Notes: a model not told the origin generated them from the sequence alone. Numbered from the stretch's first letter, positions 23,598 through 32,338 are shown. The stretch: DNA of 32,879 nucleotides from JAAETI01 sp964195945 (GCA_964195945.1 CAXMRC010000174.1:1-32879); one strand, 5' to 3'. Numbers and translations: made by a program.

Positions 23598-24348
23598 TCG
23601 AAGCCCCCTTCTCCATCTCCCAGCGCTGTGTCACAAGCGCGGTAGCGGTGGGGTCGTACAGGGCACGGGTTGCGGCCAACGGATCGAGCGGCGGGGTCGG
23701 TGGATCCGACGGCGGCAGGATCTTGTCCATGGCTTTGTCGAGCAGATCCGGTGGAACCGGGCGTCGACCGACGACCAGTGTGGAACGGGCCCGGTCGAAT
23801 AGCTCTTTAGTGAGCGCCCATGAGGGCACGCCGCCGAGCTCGTGCGGGGTCTCGAATCTCTTCTCGAGTTTGTACTCGATCATCCAGCGGCGGAACCCGA
23901 TAGGGGATTCGGCGACGACGAGCACCTCGTCGTGACCGAGCGTGTCGATGTGGTATTCCATCTTGGCGGCGAAGCCATGCGCACCGATCCGGAGACCGCG
24001 CCGCAGGGCCAGGGTGTGCAGTGACAACCCGAGGGTTGGGGTCACCTGGCGGCCGTTGACGATGGCAGCCAACTCGCCGTCGACCTGGAGGGCGAGTACG
24101 TACTGGTCCTGGAAGCGGTACTGGTAGTAGCCGAGAAGCTCGGCATATACCCGAGCTGCCACAACGTCGTAGTAGTCACGCTCGACATGAACCAAAGGCT
24201 CGACAGCCTTCAGCAGATCGGGGATCTCATCTCGAAAAACCTGGCGTACCACAACCGCTTCGCCGCTGGCGAGCATCATGTACTTCGGCTCGTAGGGCTT
24301 CATCGGTGATTCCACCGGGCGAAGGATCTTCTCTAGATCGACGGACAT
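23590..24348 (-). CDS. Unknown protein with GNAT-like features
   Basis: The 252-residue product is not a family I can name. Residues 30-160 resemble a GNAT acyltransferase fold: AVVVRQVFRDEIPDLLKAVEPL as strand and helix, YVLALQVDGELAAIVNGRQV as central strands, RRGLRIGAHGFAAKMEYHIDTLGHDEVLVVAES as the acyl-CoA loop and helix, and GFRRWMIEYKLEKRF as the final strand region. A Pro-rich linker (PPSDPPTPPLDPL) precedes the C-terminus. It ends eight bases inside the thiolase gene and starts 29 bases after the molybdenum subunit, so it belongs to the operon. GGAG lies rather far upstream of the ATG. A role with a CoA ester is suggested only by context. Confidence 0.85.
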   Translation of the reverse strand: MSVDLEKILRPVESPMKPYEPKYMMLASGEAVVVRQVFRDEIPDLLKAVEPLVHVERDYYDVVAARVYAELLGYYQYRFQDQYVLALQVDGELAAIVNGRQVTPTLGLSLHTLALRRGLRIGAHGFAAKMEYHIDTLGHDEVLVVAESPIGFRRWMIEYKLEKRFETPHELGGVPSWALTKELFDRARSTLVVGRRPVPPDLLDKAMDKILPPSDPPTPPLDPLAATRALYDPTATALVTQRWEMEKGASNA

Positions 24349-24377
24349 TGGTTATCCACTCCTCTTCGGATCGTTTG

Positions 24378-26759
24378 TTAGGTCTTAGACATTTCTAGAA
24401 AGGCCATCGCGATCTTTTCCTGGGTTACCGGCATCGACTTGATACGGGTACCCAGGGCGTTATAGACAGCGTTGGCGATGACCGGTGCGGCGGCGATCAT
24501 TGTGTGTTCACCGACGCCACGAGCCCCGAATGGCCCGTCGGGCTGTGGCACCTCGACGATGATCGGGATGATCTCGTCGGGGATATCGAATGCCGTTGGA
24601 ATCTTGTAATCGGTGAAGGTGGGATTCATCATCTTCCCGCCCTCGTCGAAGCGCATGTCTTCGTAGAGCACGGTGGCGAGCCCCTGCACTAGTCCGCCAA
24701 CGATCTGACCCTTGACCAGATCGGGATTGATGGCCCGCCCCGCATCGACGGCCAGAGCTGCCTTGCGTACCCAGACCCGGCCAGTGTCCTTGTCGATTTC
24801 GAGAATGACACCTGTGGCTCCGACGGTGTAGTGCACGTTCGGGTGGCCACCCTGCCCGGTTTCTGGATCGCTATTGGCGTTGGTGAACTCCGGCATGAAT
24901 TTGCCGCTGGAGATGATCGGGCCACCCCGCCAGGTGCCGTCCTCGGTTTGGATGCCGTCGATGACGAATTCGTGCAGAGATTTCTCGAAATCCGGATCTG
25001 TCTGGCACTTGACCTTCTCGTCCTCCAGGTAGAGCGAGTCGTCCTCGTACCCGTAAACCTGATGGATCACATCAAAGATCTTGCCCCGAGCTTCGATCGC
25101 AGCCTTCTGCACCGCAAGCCCCGAACTCCATGTGACGTGTGAGGCCACGGTCTGCCACTCATACGGATTCCGATCGGTATCGGGTGTTTCCACCCGGATT
25201 TTCTCGACGGGAACTGTCAGTATCTCGCTGGCGATTTGGGCCATGACCGTCAGATAGCCCTGGCCAAGCTCCATACCGGATACAGAGATATTGAGACTGC
25301 CGTCCTCGTTGAACTTGAGGAACGAGGCCGACGATGCGTTGGGTGGCATCGCCGGGGCTTTCCAGAACAGCGCCATGCCCTTGCCGATGACCGTATTGGG
25401 ATTGTCCGAGGTCTCCTCGACACCCCAGTCGATGGCGGCGGCGGTCTTGTCGATGGCTTCGATTAGCCCTGATGGGTTCATATGAGCGCCGTAGGACAGT
25501 TCGTCACCCTCAACGATGGCGTTCTTCTTGCGGAATTCGACCGCGTCCATACCGATCGCTTCGGCGAGGCGGTCCATGTGCGATTCGAGACCGAAGTGGA
25601 ATTCGGAGTAGCCGAAGCCACGGTAGGGACCACCGGGAGGGAGGTTGGTGTACATACACAGCGAGTCGTTGGTGATGTTGGGCACCCGGTACGGGCCGGT
25701 GGCTGAGAGCCCGGCGGCGTTGACCACGTTGGCGCCGTACTCGACATATGCGCCTGCATCCCAATAGAGCCTGTGCTGGACGGCAGTGATGGTGCCGTCG
25801 TTCATGACCCCGACCTTGAGTTCGGCGATAACGCCTTGCCGCTGGTAGGTGTTGTAGAACTCCTGCTCTCTGGTCCAACGCACCTTGAGTGGCCGTCCCT
25901 TGACGAGAGTTGCCATGGCGGCGCCCATGATTTCCATGGAAACGCCAGCTTTGCCGCCGAAGCCGCCGCCGACGTACGGCGTGATGACGCGCACGTCCTT
26001 GTGGCTGAAGCCGAGTGGCTTGAGCGCTTCTGCGAATAGGTGACGTTGGGTGTGCGGAGATTGTGATGCGGTCCACACAGTTAGCCGGTTTGCGTGGTCG
26101 AGTTTGCTGACCGTGACGTGTGGCTCGATGGCGCAATGCGCGTACCGAGGTACCCGATAGGTGTCTTCGAGCACGAAGTCGGACTCGGCGAAAGCCTTCT
26201 CGGTGTCGCCCTTGCGGATCTTCCGCCAGTGGGCGATGTTGGTCTCAGCCGATGGGAAGAACCACGGGACGTGGGTGTAGTCACCGAGATCCGGGTGGAT
26301 CAGGTCGGCATCGGCGGCGAAGGCCTCTTTGGGGTCAAGCAAGGGCTTCAGGACCTCGTACTCGACCTTGATTAGCTTGGCTGCCTGCACGGCTTCACGA
26401 TGGCTGCGAGCAATGACGCCTGCTACTTGCTCGCCCGCAAAGCGCACGTGATCCTGGGCAAAGATGTAGCGGTCTTCCATGTACATACCGAACTTGTACG
26501 GGAAATCCTTGCCGGTGACCACCCGCACAACACCTTTGGCCGCTTCGGCTTCCGTGGTGTCGATCGAGAGGATTCTGGCGTAGGCGTGGGGGCTTTCGAC
26601 GATGGCCGCGTGCAACAGCCCGGGGCCAAAGTCCATGTCGTCAACGAACTCCGCCGCTCCGCTGATCTTGTCGAGTCCGTCAATCCTGATCGCTGGCTTC
26701 CCGACGCTCTTGAGCTCGTCGTCCTGGGGCTTGGCTTCGAAGGGGAAGGTAGTTGTCAT
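24378..26759 (-). CDS. Molybdenum hydroxylase large subunit (xanthine dehydrogenase family)
   Basis: This 793-residue molybdopterin-cytosine- or molybdopterin-binding subunit begins near residue 20 with VGKPAIRIDGLDKISGAAEFVDD, the usual family start. GGGFGGK lies near 262, GGPYRGFGYSEFHFGLE near 375 and the catalytic Glu in GARGVGEHTM near 749. The active loop reads Pro-Tyr-Arg-Gly-Phe-Gly rather than the Ala-Tyr-x-Cys-Ser-Phe-Arg of aerobic CO dehydrogenase, so it is not CoxL; purine, N-heterocycle or aromatic-CoA hydroxylases are closer. The ATG at 26759 overlaps the stop of the 2Fe-2S gene as ATGA. With its FAD and Fe-S partners it forms the usual heterotrimer. Substrate unknown; PucR nearby hints at a purine or other N-heterocycle. 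Confidence 0.95.
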   Translation of the reverse strand: MTTTFPFEAKPQDDELKSVGKPAIRIDGLDKISGAAEFVDDMDFGPGLLHAAIVESPHAYARILSIDTTEAEAAKGVVRVVTGKDFPYKFGMYMEDRYIFAQDHVRFAGEQVAGVIARSHREAVQAAKLIKVEYEVLKPLLDPKEAFAADADLIHPDLGDYTHVPWFFPSAETNIAHWRKIRKGDTEKAFAESDFVLEDTYRVPRYAHCAIEPHVTVSKLDHANRLTVWTASQSPHTQRHLFAEALKPLGFSHKDVRVITPYVGGGFGGKAGVSMEIMGAAMATLVKGRPLKVRWTREQEFYNTYQRQGVIAELKVGVMNDGTITAVQHRLYWDAGAYVEYGANVVNAAGLSATGPYRVPNITNDSLCMYTNLPPGGPYRGFGYSEFHFGLESHMDRLAEAIGMDAVEFRKKNAIVEGDELSYGAHMNPSGLIEAIDKTAAAIDWGVEETSDNPNTVIGKGMALFWKAPAMPPNASSASFLKFNEDGSLNISVSGMELGQGYLTVMAQIASEILTVPVEKIRVETPDTDRNPYEWQTVASHVTWSSGLAVQKAAIEARGKIFDVIHQVYGYEDDSLYLEDEKVKCQTDPDFEKSLHEFVIDGIQTEDGTWRGGPIISSGKFMPEFTNANSDPETGQGGHPNVHYTVGATGVILEIDKDTGRVWVRKAALAVDAGRAINPDLVKGQIVGGLVQGLATVLYEDMRFDEGGKMMNPTFTDYKIPTAFDIPDEIIPIIVEVPQPDGPFGARGVGEHTMIAAAPVIANAVYNALGTRIKSMPVTQEKIAMAFLEMSKT

Positions 26760-27220
26760 GCGGAGTCTCCCTTGCTTCCAGCTGCAAGCACGGCTTCGAT
26801 GATTGGTTCGTAGCCAGTGCAGCGACATAGGTTGCCGGCCAAGGCCTCCTGGACATCATGTCGGGTTGGGTCGGGATTGTTCTCGAGCAGTTCGGTTGCT
26901 GCCAACACGATCCCGGGAGTGCAGAAGCCACACTGGAATGCGTTGTTCGACAGGAACAGGTTCTGTAGCTCACTCATACCGTGGTAGCTGATACCTTCAA
27001 CGGTGGTGATCTCGTGACCGTCGGCTTCGACGGCGAGCATCAAACAGCTCCGTACCGACCGACCGTCAACAAGGATGGTGCATGAGCCGCAATCGCCGCG
27101 TTCGCATCCAATCTTGGGGCTTTTCGTTCCGACTTGTTCCCTGAGGACGTCGAGTAGAACGTCGGCGGGAGAGACGTTGAGCGCCCAGTCCTCACCATTG
27201 ACCTTGATTTCCAGCTCCAT
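26756..27220 (-). CDS. Molybdenum hydroxylase 2Fe-2S subunit
   Basis: The 154-residue protein has the two-domain layout of small subunits. The plant-ferredoxin-like N-terminus carries GCERGDCGSCTILVDGRSVRSC (four Cys), and the helical domain carries CGFCTPG and NLCRCTGY (four Cys), for two 2Fe-2S clusters. ATG 27220 is chosen because the family starts with this strand (MELEIKVNGEDW) and GAGAGGG precedes it; a longer frame would overlap the FAD gene. It shuttles electrons from the Mo centre to FAD. It lies ten bases after the FAD subunit and overlaps the Mo subunit by four. Confidence 0.96.
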   Translation of the reverse strand: MELEIKVNGEDWALNVSPADVLLDVLREQVGTKSPKIGCERGDCGSCTILVDGRSVRSCLMLAVEADGHEITTVEGISYHGMSELQNLFLSNNAFQCGFCTPGIVLAATELLENNPDPTRHDVQEALAGNLCRCTGYEPIIEAVLAAGSKGDSA

Positions 27221-27230
27221 TTGCGCCCTC

Positions 27231-28115
27231 TCAGATAAGTCGGGTCCCGTAGGACGGGCCCTCTTCGTCAAGTCTTTGTGTGGCTGCCCACAGCCCTCGT
27301 TTCAGCATCACTTTGCTGACGTGGGTGCGGTACTCGGCGGTTGCCCTCATATCTGTGATGGGACTGATCTCGTCGGGGACCATTGCGACAACGGTTGCGA
27401 CGAGATCATCGTCAAGTGACTTGCCGCGAAGTGCTTCTTCAATACGGGCTGATCGGATCGGTGTCGGAGCCACCGCACCAAATGCCACACGGAAGTCGCC
27501 TTCGGGATAGACAACGATTCCGACTGCGGACTGGGCCAGATCTTCTCCGGCATAGCGCATCAACTTCACGTACACGCCACCGTGCTTGCGAATCTTGATG
27601 GTCAGATGGGTGACTACCTCGTCGTCGGTGCGAGCGGTCTTGCGAAGTCCGACAAACCAGTCGTTGATGTCGATGCTGCGCGCACCGCCGGGGCCGGTGA
27701 CATGCACTGTCGTGTCGTAGGCCAGGAGAACCGGGCCGGCGTCACAGGAAGGAACGGCAGAGCAGATGTTGCCGACCATCGTCGCCCGGTTGCGGATGCC
27801 AGGGGAAGCCACCGTCTCGGCCATTTCGGCGATGAGCGGGGCGTGTTTCTTGATCAGGGGAGATTCGATCAGTTCGGTGAATGTCACCAGCGACCCGATG
27901 TGGAGCACGTCGCCGTCGAGTTTGAGATCGTGAAGATCCGGGATCGCTTTGATGTCGACGACGAGATCGGGAGCTACGGCGTCGTCGCGAAGCCATGCAA
28001 CGAGGTCTGTTCCGCCGGCGAGGACCCGGACCGAACCGGGGTGGTCTGCAAGGTATCGGGTTGCCTCCGCAAGGGTCGCAGGGCGTCGATACTCGAACTC
28101 ATGGGCAATCACCAA
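27231..28115 (-). CDS. Molybdenum hydroxylase FAD-binding subunit
   Basis: At 294 residues this is the standard CoxM/XdhB-type subunit. The FAD pyrophosphate-binding motif VRVLAGGTDLVAWL lies near residues 30-42, the second motif VASPGIRNRATMVGNICSAVPSCDAGP near 105-130, and a CO-dehydrogenase flavoprotein C-terminal domain follows. It has no 4Fe-4S insert, unlike 4-hydroxybenzoyl-CoA reductase beta subunits. GGAGGT precedes two possible starts, TTG 28115 and GTG 28112. It is the first gene of the minus-strand operon and diverges from the PucR gene across 71 bases. It passes electrons to an unidentified acceptor. Confidence 0.95.
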   Translation of the reverse strand: MVIAHEFEYRRPATLAEATRYLADHPGSVRVLAGGTDLVAWLRDDAVAPDLVVDIKAIPDLHDLKLDGDVLHIGSLVTFTELIESPLIKKHAPLIAEMAETVASPGIRNRATMVGNICSAVPSCDAGPVLLAYDTTVHVTGPGGARSIDINDWFVGLRKTARTDDEVVTHLTIKIRKHGGVYVKLMRYAGEDLAQSAVGIVVYPEGDFRVAFGAVAPTPIRSARIEEALRGKSLDDDLVATVVAMVPDEISPITDMRATAEYRTHVSKVMLKRGLWAATQRLDEEGPSYGTRLI

Positions 28116-28128
28116 AGAAGACCTCCTT

Positions 28129-28163
28129 CAATCCGATCCCCAAATTCTACAGCTTTCGGATTG
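28129..28163. promoter_or_regulatory. Inverted repeat in the pucR / molybdenum hydroxylase divergent region
   Basis: CAATCCGA (28129-28136) and TCGGATTG (28156-28163) are perfectly complementary arms 27 bases apart centre to centre, in the 71-base gap between the divergent genes. TTGACA at 28171-28176 could be a -35 for pucR. The symmetry and position suggest the operator of the divergent pair; binding by the PucR protein is inference. Confidence 0.5.
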
Positions 28164-28186
28164 GGAGTTGTTGACATGATTGCGGG

Positions 28187-29818
28187 ATGGCTATCGTCAC
28201 ATTATTACTAAGAGGATTGGGTCGTATTGCAGTGACCAGTTCGTTGTCAAGCTCCTACCAAGCCGAGCCTCTCACCTTACGCGAGGTGCTTGAGGCCCCA
28301 AACTTTGAGGGCACTGAGGTGCTGGCAGGTGTTTCAGGGCTTGATCGGATTGTTTCCTCGGTGAACGTTATGGAGAACCCGGACATCATCCCGTGGGTCA
28401 AACGCAGTGAGTTGCTGATTACTGTCGGCTACTCGCTCCAGGGCTGGGGTAGCGATGTAGCGACCCTTTTTCAGAACCTTGATGATCGGGAACTGGCCGG
28501 GTTTGGTCTGAAGCTTGGTCCATACATCACAGAGGTCGCCACCGACGCCCTCGATAAAGCGGATCGTCGTGGCTTCCCGATTCTGGCGCTCCCCGCAACG
28601 GTTTCATTCGACGATCTCATTGCTGATGTATACGGAGCTCGTGATTCTTTGTTGCTCGGCGGGCTGCACCGCAAGAGCGATCGAGAAAAAGAGTTGATGA
28701 ACGTTGCCCTGGGAGGTGGTGGTCCCGCGCAGGTTGCCGTGCGTCTTGCTCAGCTTGTTGACCGTGAGGTACTTGTTCTCGGAGTCGGTAACGAGGTCAT
28801 CGCTCACCACCTGGGCGACGCCGAAGCGTCCGTCGAGCCGGATCCTCTGGGTAGCGCCCGATTCGATCATGCCGCAAGTGCGCCAATTGTCTTCGGGTCG
28901 ACATATGTCGGCCGGCTCTACGTATTCCCCAGGGAAGGTCCGAACTCTCAGTATCTCCCAGGGCTTGTTCCAACCGCGGCGCAAATCATGGCGCTGGCCG
29001 CTTCCCGGGAGATTGCGGTCGCCTCGGTGGATCGCCGGTTTCGGGCCGAATTTCTGGAGCAGGTACTGCTCAATCACCTGGATCGCAGCGAGGTCGATAG
29101 ACGCTGCCAGGCGCTCGGATGGACCATCAAGTTTCCTGCTGCCGTGGTTACGTTGTCGCCGGCGACTCTCGACGCTACTTCCCAACTCGAGACGACTCGG
29201 GACCTGGTCGGCTGGGCGCTGCGCGAGTCGGGTACCGAAGCACCCCATGCGATAGTCAATGGCGATGTGGTAGCCGTGGTGGGCCGCGACGCTAGTTCGG
29301 GCGGTGATCCAGAGGAGCTGGCAGCGGAAACCGCGTCCAGTGTGATTTCGCGGTGCGCTCCGGGGGCATGGACGGCAGGCATTTCGAGAAGCATCGGGAG
29401 CCTGGTGGAGCTCCCGAGAGGGTGGGAGCAGGCCCGAGTGGCGACGAAGGTCACTCAGGTGACCAAGGGTGTCGGTGCGACTGGCAAGTTTGCCGAGTTG
29501 GGTGTCTATCGACTCTTGAGTGAGGTTGACCGCACGCTATTGGTGGACTTCGCCAGGGAAGCGTTGGGTGAACTCTTTGAACCCTCCGGGGGGCGGGTCG
29601 AATTGAGACGCACCCTCGCAGTATTGCTCGACACCAATCTGAATGTGGCGGAGACAGCCCGAGAGTTGCACTATCACTACAACTCTGTCCGATACCGGAC
29701 GGCACAACTCGAGAGAATGCTCGGACCCTTCATGTCCGAGCCCGTTCGGCGACTCGAGCTGCATGTCGCGTTGCTCATTTGTGACATGGTTTCTGGGAGC
29801 GACGGTGACGAGCAATGA
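28187..29818 (+). CDS. pucR: PucR family transcriptional regulator
   Basis: This 543-residue activator has the three PucR parts. The N-terminal PucR sensory domain begins near residue 28 (PLTLREVLEAPNFEGTEVLAGVSGLDR...VMENPDIIPWVKRSELLIT). A CdaR GGDEF-like middle follows (LVGWALRESG, APGAWTAGISRSIGSLVELPRGWEQA). The C-terminal helix-turn-helix is NLNVAETARELHYHYNSVRYRTAQLERMLG, near 485-515. Relatives control purine catabolism and other N-compound pathways. It is divergent from the molybdenum hydroxylase operon, its likely target. The start is uncertain: ATG 28187 has a poor ribosome binding site and adds a hydrophobic, unlikely N-terminus, while GTG 28232 would begin just before the domain. 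Confidence 0.94.
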   Translation: MAIVTLLLRGLGRIAVTSSLSSSYQAEPLTLREVLEAPNFEGTEVLAGVSGLDRIVSSVNVMENPDIIPWVKRSELLITVGYSLQGWGSDVATLFQNLDDRELAGFGLKLGPYITEVATDALDKADRRGFPILALPATVSFDDLIADVYGARDSLLLGGLHRKSDREKELMNVALGGGGPAQVAVRLAQLVDREVLVLGVGNEVIAHHLGDAEASVEPDPLGSARFDHAASAPIVFGSTYVGRLYVFPREGPNSQYLPGLVPTAAQIMALAASREIAVASVDRRFRAEFLEQVLLNHLDRSEVDRRCQALGWTIKFPAAVVTLSPATLDATSQLETTRDLVGWALRESGTEAPHAIVNGDVVAVVGRDASSGGDPEELAAETASSVISRCAPGAWTAGISRSIGSLVELPRGWEQARVATKVTQVTKGVGATGKFAELGVYRLLSEVDRTLLVDFAREALGELFEPSGGRVELRRTLAVLLDTNLNVAETARELHYHYNSVRYRTAQLERMLGPFMSEPVRRLELHVALLICDMVSGSDGDEQ

Positions 29819-29954
29819 GGACCCTTTGCGCTATGTCGGTGGAGTATCTGCGGCGGCCCGAATCTCACCTGGTCGGCGAGTGCGGGTGAACATCTCTGTT
29901 GCGGGTGACCCATTCGATGCGAATAGTCCGGAACGCATCCGTCGCGAGGCCTAG
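29805..29954 (+). CDS. Possible 49-residue small protein overlapping the pucR end
   Basis: GTG 29805 with GGGAG five bases upstream opens a frame that overlaps the last 14 bases of pucR and ends at TAG 29954. The peptide contains SPGRRVRVNISVAGDPFDANSPERIRREA and matches no family I know. It may be a remnant or chance. The following 270 bases up to the response regulator hold no feature I can support beyond a possible promoter. Confidence 0.2.
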   Translation: MTSNEDPLRYVGGVSAAARISPGRRVRVNISVAGDPFDANSPERIRREA

Positions 29955-30227
29955 CCCACCACAGACTATGACGCGAAGCAGTCGGTGGCAACGGGCCATA
30001 ACGCTGGTGTACGATTGCTCTGATGGCCGATTTGCGCACCGCTTGGTCTGAGCTTTGTGATGGCCCCGGTGTGCCCAGGTTGTGGCGTGTGAAAGGTAGA
30101 CCGACTCAGTGTATGAAGCGCCTTGTGTCGTTTGGCATCCGATTGTCGCCCGGATACTGCTTCACCCCGGGAGCCATCGACCGGTGCCGGTCATGCCCCC
30201 GCGGCTGAAGCATTCGTGAGTATCGCC

Positions 30228-30932
30228 ATGCAAGCTCGCCACCCAAATCTACCGGCTTCCCCAACGCTGCTTCTTGTGGAGGACGATCTGATTCTTGCCC
30301 GGCTCCTGAAGAAGGGACTCGAGGAGGACGGATACCGGGTTGACCTCTCCGACACGTTTGCTTCGGGTTTTCAGAGGGCGATGGCCGGGGGTCTGCAGTC
30401 CATCGTCATTGACGTTATGTTGCCGGACGGGAGTGGCATCGATCTGGCACGAACCCTCCGAGCCCAGGGAATCGATATTCCGATCATGATGCTGACGGCG
30501 CGCGGCGAGGCCGAGAGCATCGTGGCCGGGCTGGATTCGGGTGCCGACGACTATGTCGTCAAACCTGTAGCACTGGAGGTGCTGGGAGCTCGGCTGCGGG
30601 CACTCCACCGAAGATGGTACCGCCCCATTACCGCTCCGATCCGGGTCGGCGATCTGGTACTCGAGCCGAGCGCGTTGGTGGCGCGCCGGGGTGATGTTGC
30701 GATCGACCTGACCCCCGCTCAGGCTCGAATTCTCGAGGTGCTCATGGCCAATACGGGGAATGTGCTCACACGCTCTCAGATAGCTCGCCGGGTTCGAGAC
30801 GATGGGGCCGAATCGAGTTCCAATGTCATCGACGTTCACATTCGTGCGCTGCGAACCAAGATCGACGAACCGTTCAGTCTTGACTCGATCGAGACGGTTC
30901 GCGGACTCGGCTACCGACTTCGCGCGTCGTGA
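30228..30932 (+). CDS. OmpR-family response regulator
   Basis: The 234-residue protein has a receiver domain (LLLVEDD at 14-20, phosphoacceptor Asp 62 in VIDVMLPDGSG, Thr in MMLTARG, Lys near 112 in DDYVVKPVA) followed by a winged-helix DNA-binding domain (LTPAQARILEVLMANTGNVLTRSQIARRV...NVIDVHIRALRTKI...ETVRGLGYRLRAS). ATG 30228 is chosen as the start nearest the receiver; GTG 30216 is possible, and neither has a clear ribosome binding site. Longer readings give an unlikely Cys/Pro-rich N-terminus. The stop overlaps the kinase GTG start by four bases (GTGA), so both are one unit. Its target may be the secreted-protein gene downstream, which is preceded by phased repeats. Confidence 0.95.
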   Translation: MQARHPNLPASPTLLLVEDDLILARLLKKGLEEDGYRVDLSDTFASGFQRAMAGGLQSIVIDVMLPDGSGIDLARTLRAQGIDIPIMMLTARGEAESIVAGLDSGADDYVVKPVALEVLGARLRALHRRWYRPITAPIRVGDLVLEPSALVARRGDVAIDLTPAQARILEVLMANTGNVLTRSQIARRVRDDGAESSSNVIDVHIRALRTKIDEPFSLDSIETVRGLGYRLRAS

Positions 30933-32263
30933 ACCGAATACCGATCCGGCTTCGATTCGCACTGCTGGCGGCGTCCGCCGTCGCCGCCGGTGCCTTACTG
31001 ATCGGGGTTGTTGCGGTATTGAGGTCAGAGGCCGCAACCCGTCAAGACTTTGATCACGAACTGATCGAAGAGACTGCGGAAGCTGCCATCGCAGTGCAAA
31101 GCGGTCTCACTCTTGACACTTTTCGACATCCGCAGCCTGCCCACGGGGTGTTGCTGCTGACCTTATTCGACCAGGAGGGGCGGGTCATCGAGGGGGCGTC
31201 GGCAGTAGCGGTTCCGCCGATGATTGCTTCGGACCCGGGCACCTTCTATGAGTTCGAGGATTCGATTACCGGGGAGGGCTACCGTGCGTATTCCAGACCG
31301 GTGCCCGGTGAGGGACGAACCGGGATCTTGGTCGGCTCCTTGTCTGCTGCCTCATTGATCGACGAGAGCCACTCGCTGCGGCTGGAGGTTGGCGCCACGA
31401 TTGTGTTAGTGACGGTGCTTGCCGGCCTTGGTGTCTTCTTTCTTACGGGGCGAGTACTGCTTCCGGTGGAGCGTCTGCGGCGCAGTGCCGAGGAACTTGC
31501 GGCCGATCCCGGAGGAAGACGTCTCGATGTCCCGCCGGCTCGCGATGAGGTGAGACGACTGGCGCAGTCATTCAATGCGGGCCTGGAACGGATTGATGAG
31601 ATGATGGCGACCCAGCGAAGGTTTCTGGCAGAAGCCAGCCACGAGCTTCGGACTCCGATCACCCGGTTGCGAGCCGAAATCGATTTGGCGCAGCGACCTC
31701 AGCGAACGCACGAAGAGCTTGTTGCGGCCGTGGCCGGCTTCGACGAGCACGCCGACCATCTCACCTCGCTGGCAGACAATTTCCTCGCCACGCTGACTCC
31801 GGAGAAGACACCTGCAAAGTCGGCGGTTCCTATCAGCGTGAATCAGATCCTCGCCAATCTGCGCAATCTCGATGCGCATGGTGAGCTGATCCAGATCGAC
31901 GTTCCTCGTGATATTGGTAAGGCGTCTGTGATAGCTGAGCCCGCAGCCCTAGTTGGAGTTCTCTCCAACATGGTCGGCAATGCTTTTCGCCACGGTGCCC
32001 CTCCTGTGGAGCTCAGCGTGCGACGGATCGAGAATGGTCTGGCGTTTACCGTCTGCGACTGCGGTCCGGGCATCTCCGCGGAGGCGCGTGAACAAGTTCT
32101 GCAGCCCTATACGCAAGGACCGGCCGCGACAAGCGGGACCGGTCTCGGTCTCTTCATCGTGCATAGCTTTGCAGCAAGCCGTGGGGGAGAACTCCTTATC
32201 GAAGACGCCGATCCTGGCTGCCGGATGGTGCTTCGCCTGCCCTTCGAGTTCGTAACCGTCTGA
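30929..32263 (+). CDS. Sensor histidine kinase (HAMP/HisKA/HATPase)
   Basis: This 444-residue membrane kinase has a first transmembrane helix at about 9-31 (FALLAASAVAAGALLIGVVAVL), an extracytoplasmic sensor region of about 115 residues and a second helix near 150-172. HAMP follows (LLPVERLRRSAEELAADPGG...), then HisKA with the phosphoacceptor His 238 in EASHELRTPITRLR. The HATPase_c domain has the N box SNMVGNAFRHG, the G1 box CDCGPGIS and the G2 box GTGLGLFIVHSFAASRGG. The GTG start overlaps the regulator stop. The signal is unknown. It would phosphorylate the adjacent regulator. Confidence 0.96.
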   Translation: MNRIPIRLRFALLAASAVAAGALLIGVVAVLRSEAATRQDFDHELIEETAEAAIAVQSGLTLDTFRHPQPAHGVLLLTLFDQEGRVIEGASAVAVPPMIASDPGTFYEFEDSITGEGYRAYSRPVPGEGRTGILVGSLSAASLIDESHSLRLEVGATIVLVTVLAGLGVFFLTGRVLLPVERLRRSAEELAADPGGRRLDVPPARDEVRRLAQSFNAGLERIDEMMATQRRFLAEASHELRTPITRLRAEIDLAQRPQRTHEELVAAVAGFDEHADHLTSLADNFLATLTPEKTPAKSAVPISVNQILANLRNLDAHGELIQIDVPRDIGKASVIAEPAALVGVLSNMVGNAFRHGAPPVELSVRRIENGLAFTVCDCGPGISAEAREQVLQPYTQGPAATSGTGLGLFIVHSFAASRGGELLIEDADPGCRMVLRLPFEFVTV

Positions 32264-32338
32264 CCCGGCGCGTACCGGTGCTTGACCTTTCTCCTGATCG
32301 CTCCATTTTCTTGCAGTCTCTTCGAGAACGCGAAAACT

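Noticed and set aside
24378..28115. Aerobic carbon monoxide dehydrogenase (coxMSL)
   Set aside because: The gene order fits, but the large subunit lacks the CoxL active-site loop.
27582..28211. 209-codon plus-strand frame over the FAD subunit
   Set aside because: Antisense shadow ending inside pucR; lacks start signals.
29815..29889. 24-codon frame starting ATGAGG at the pucR stop
   Set aside because: Too short and without similarity or conserved features; the ATGA overlap alone is not enough.
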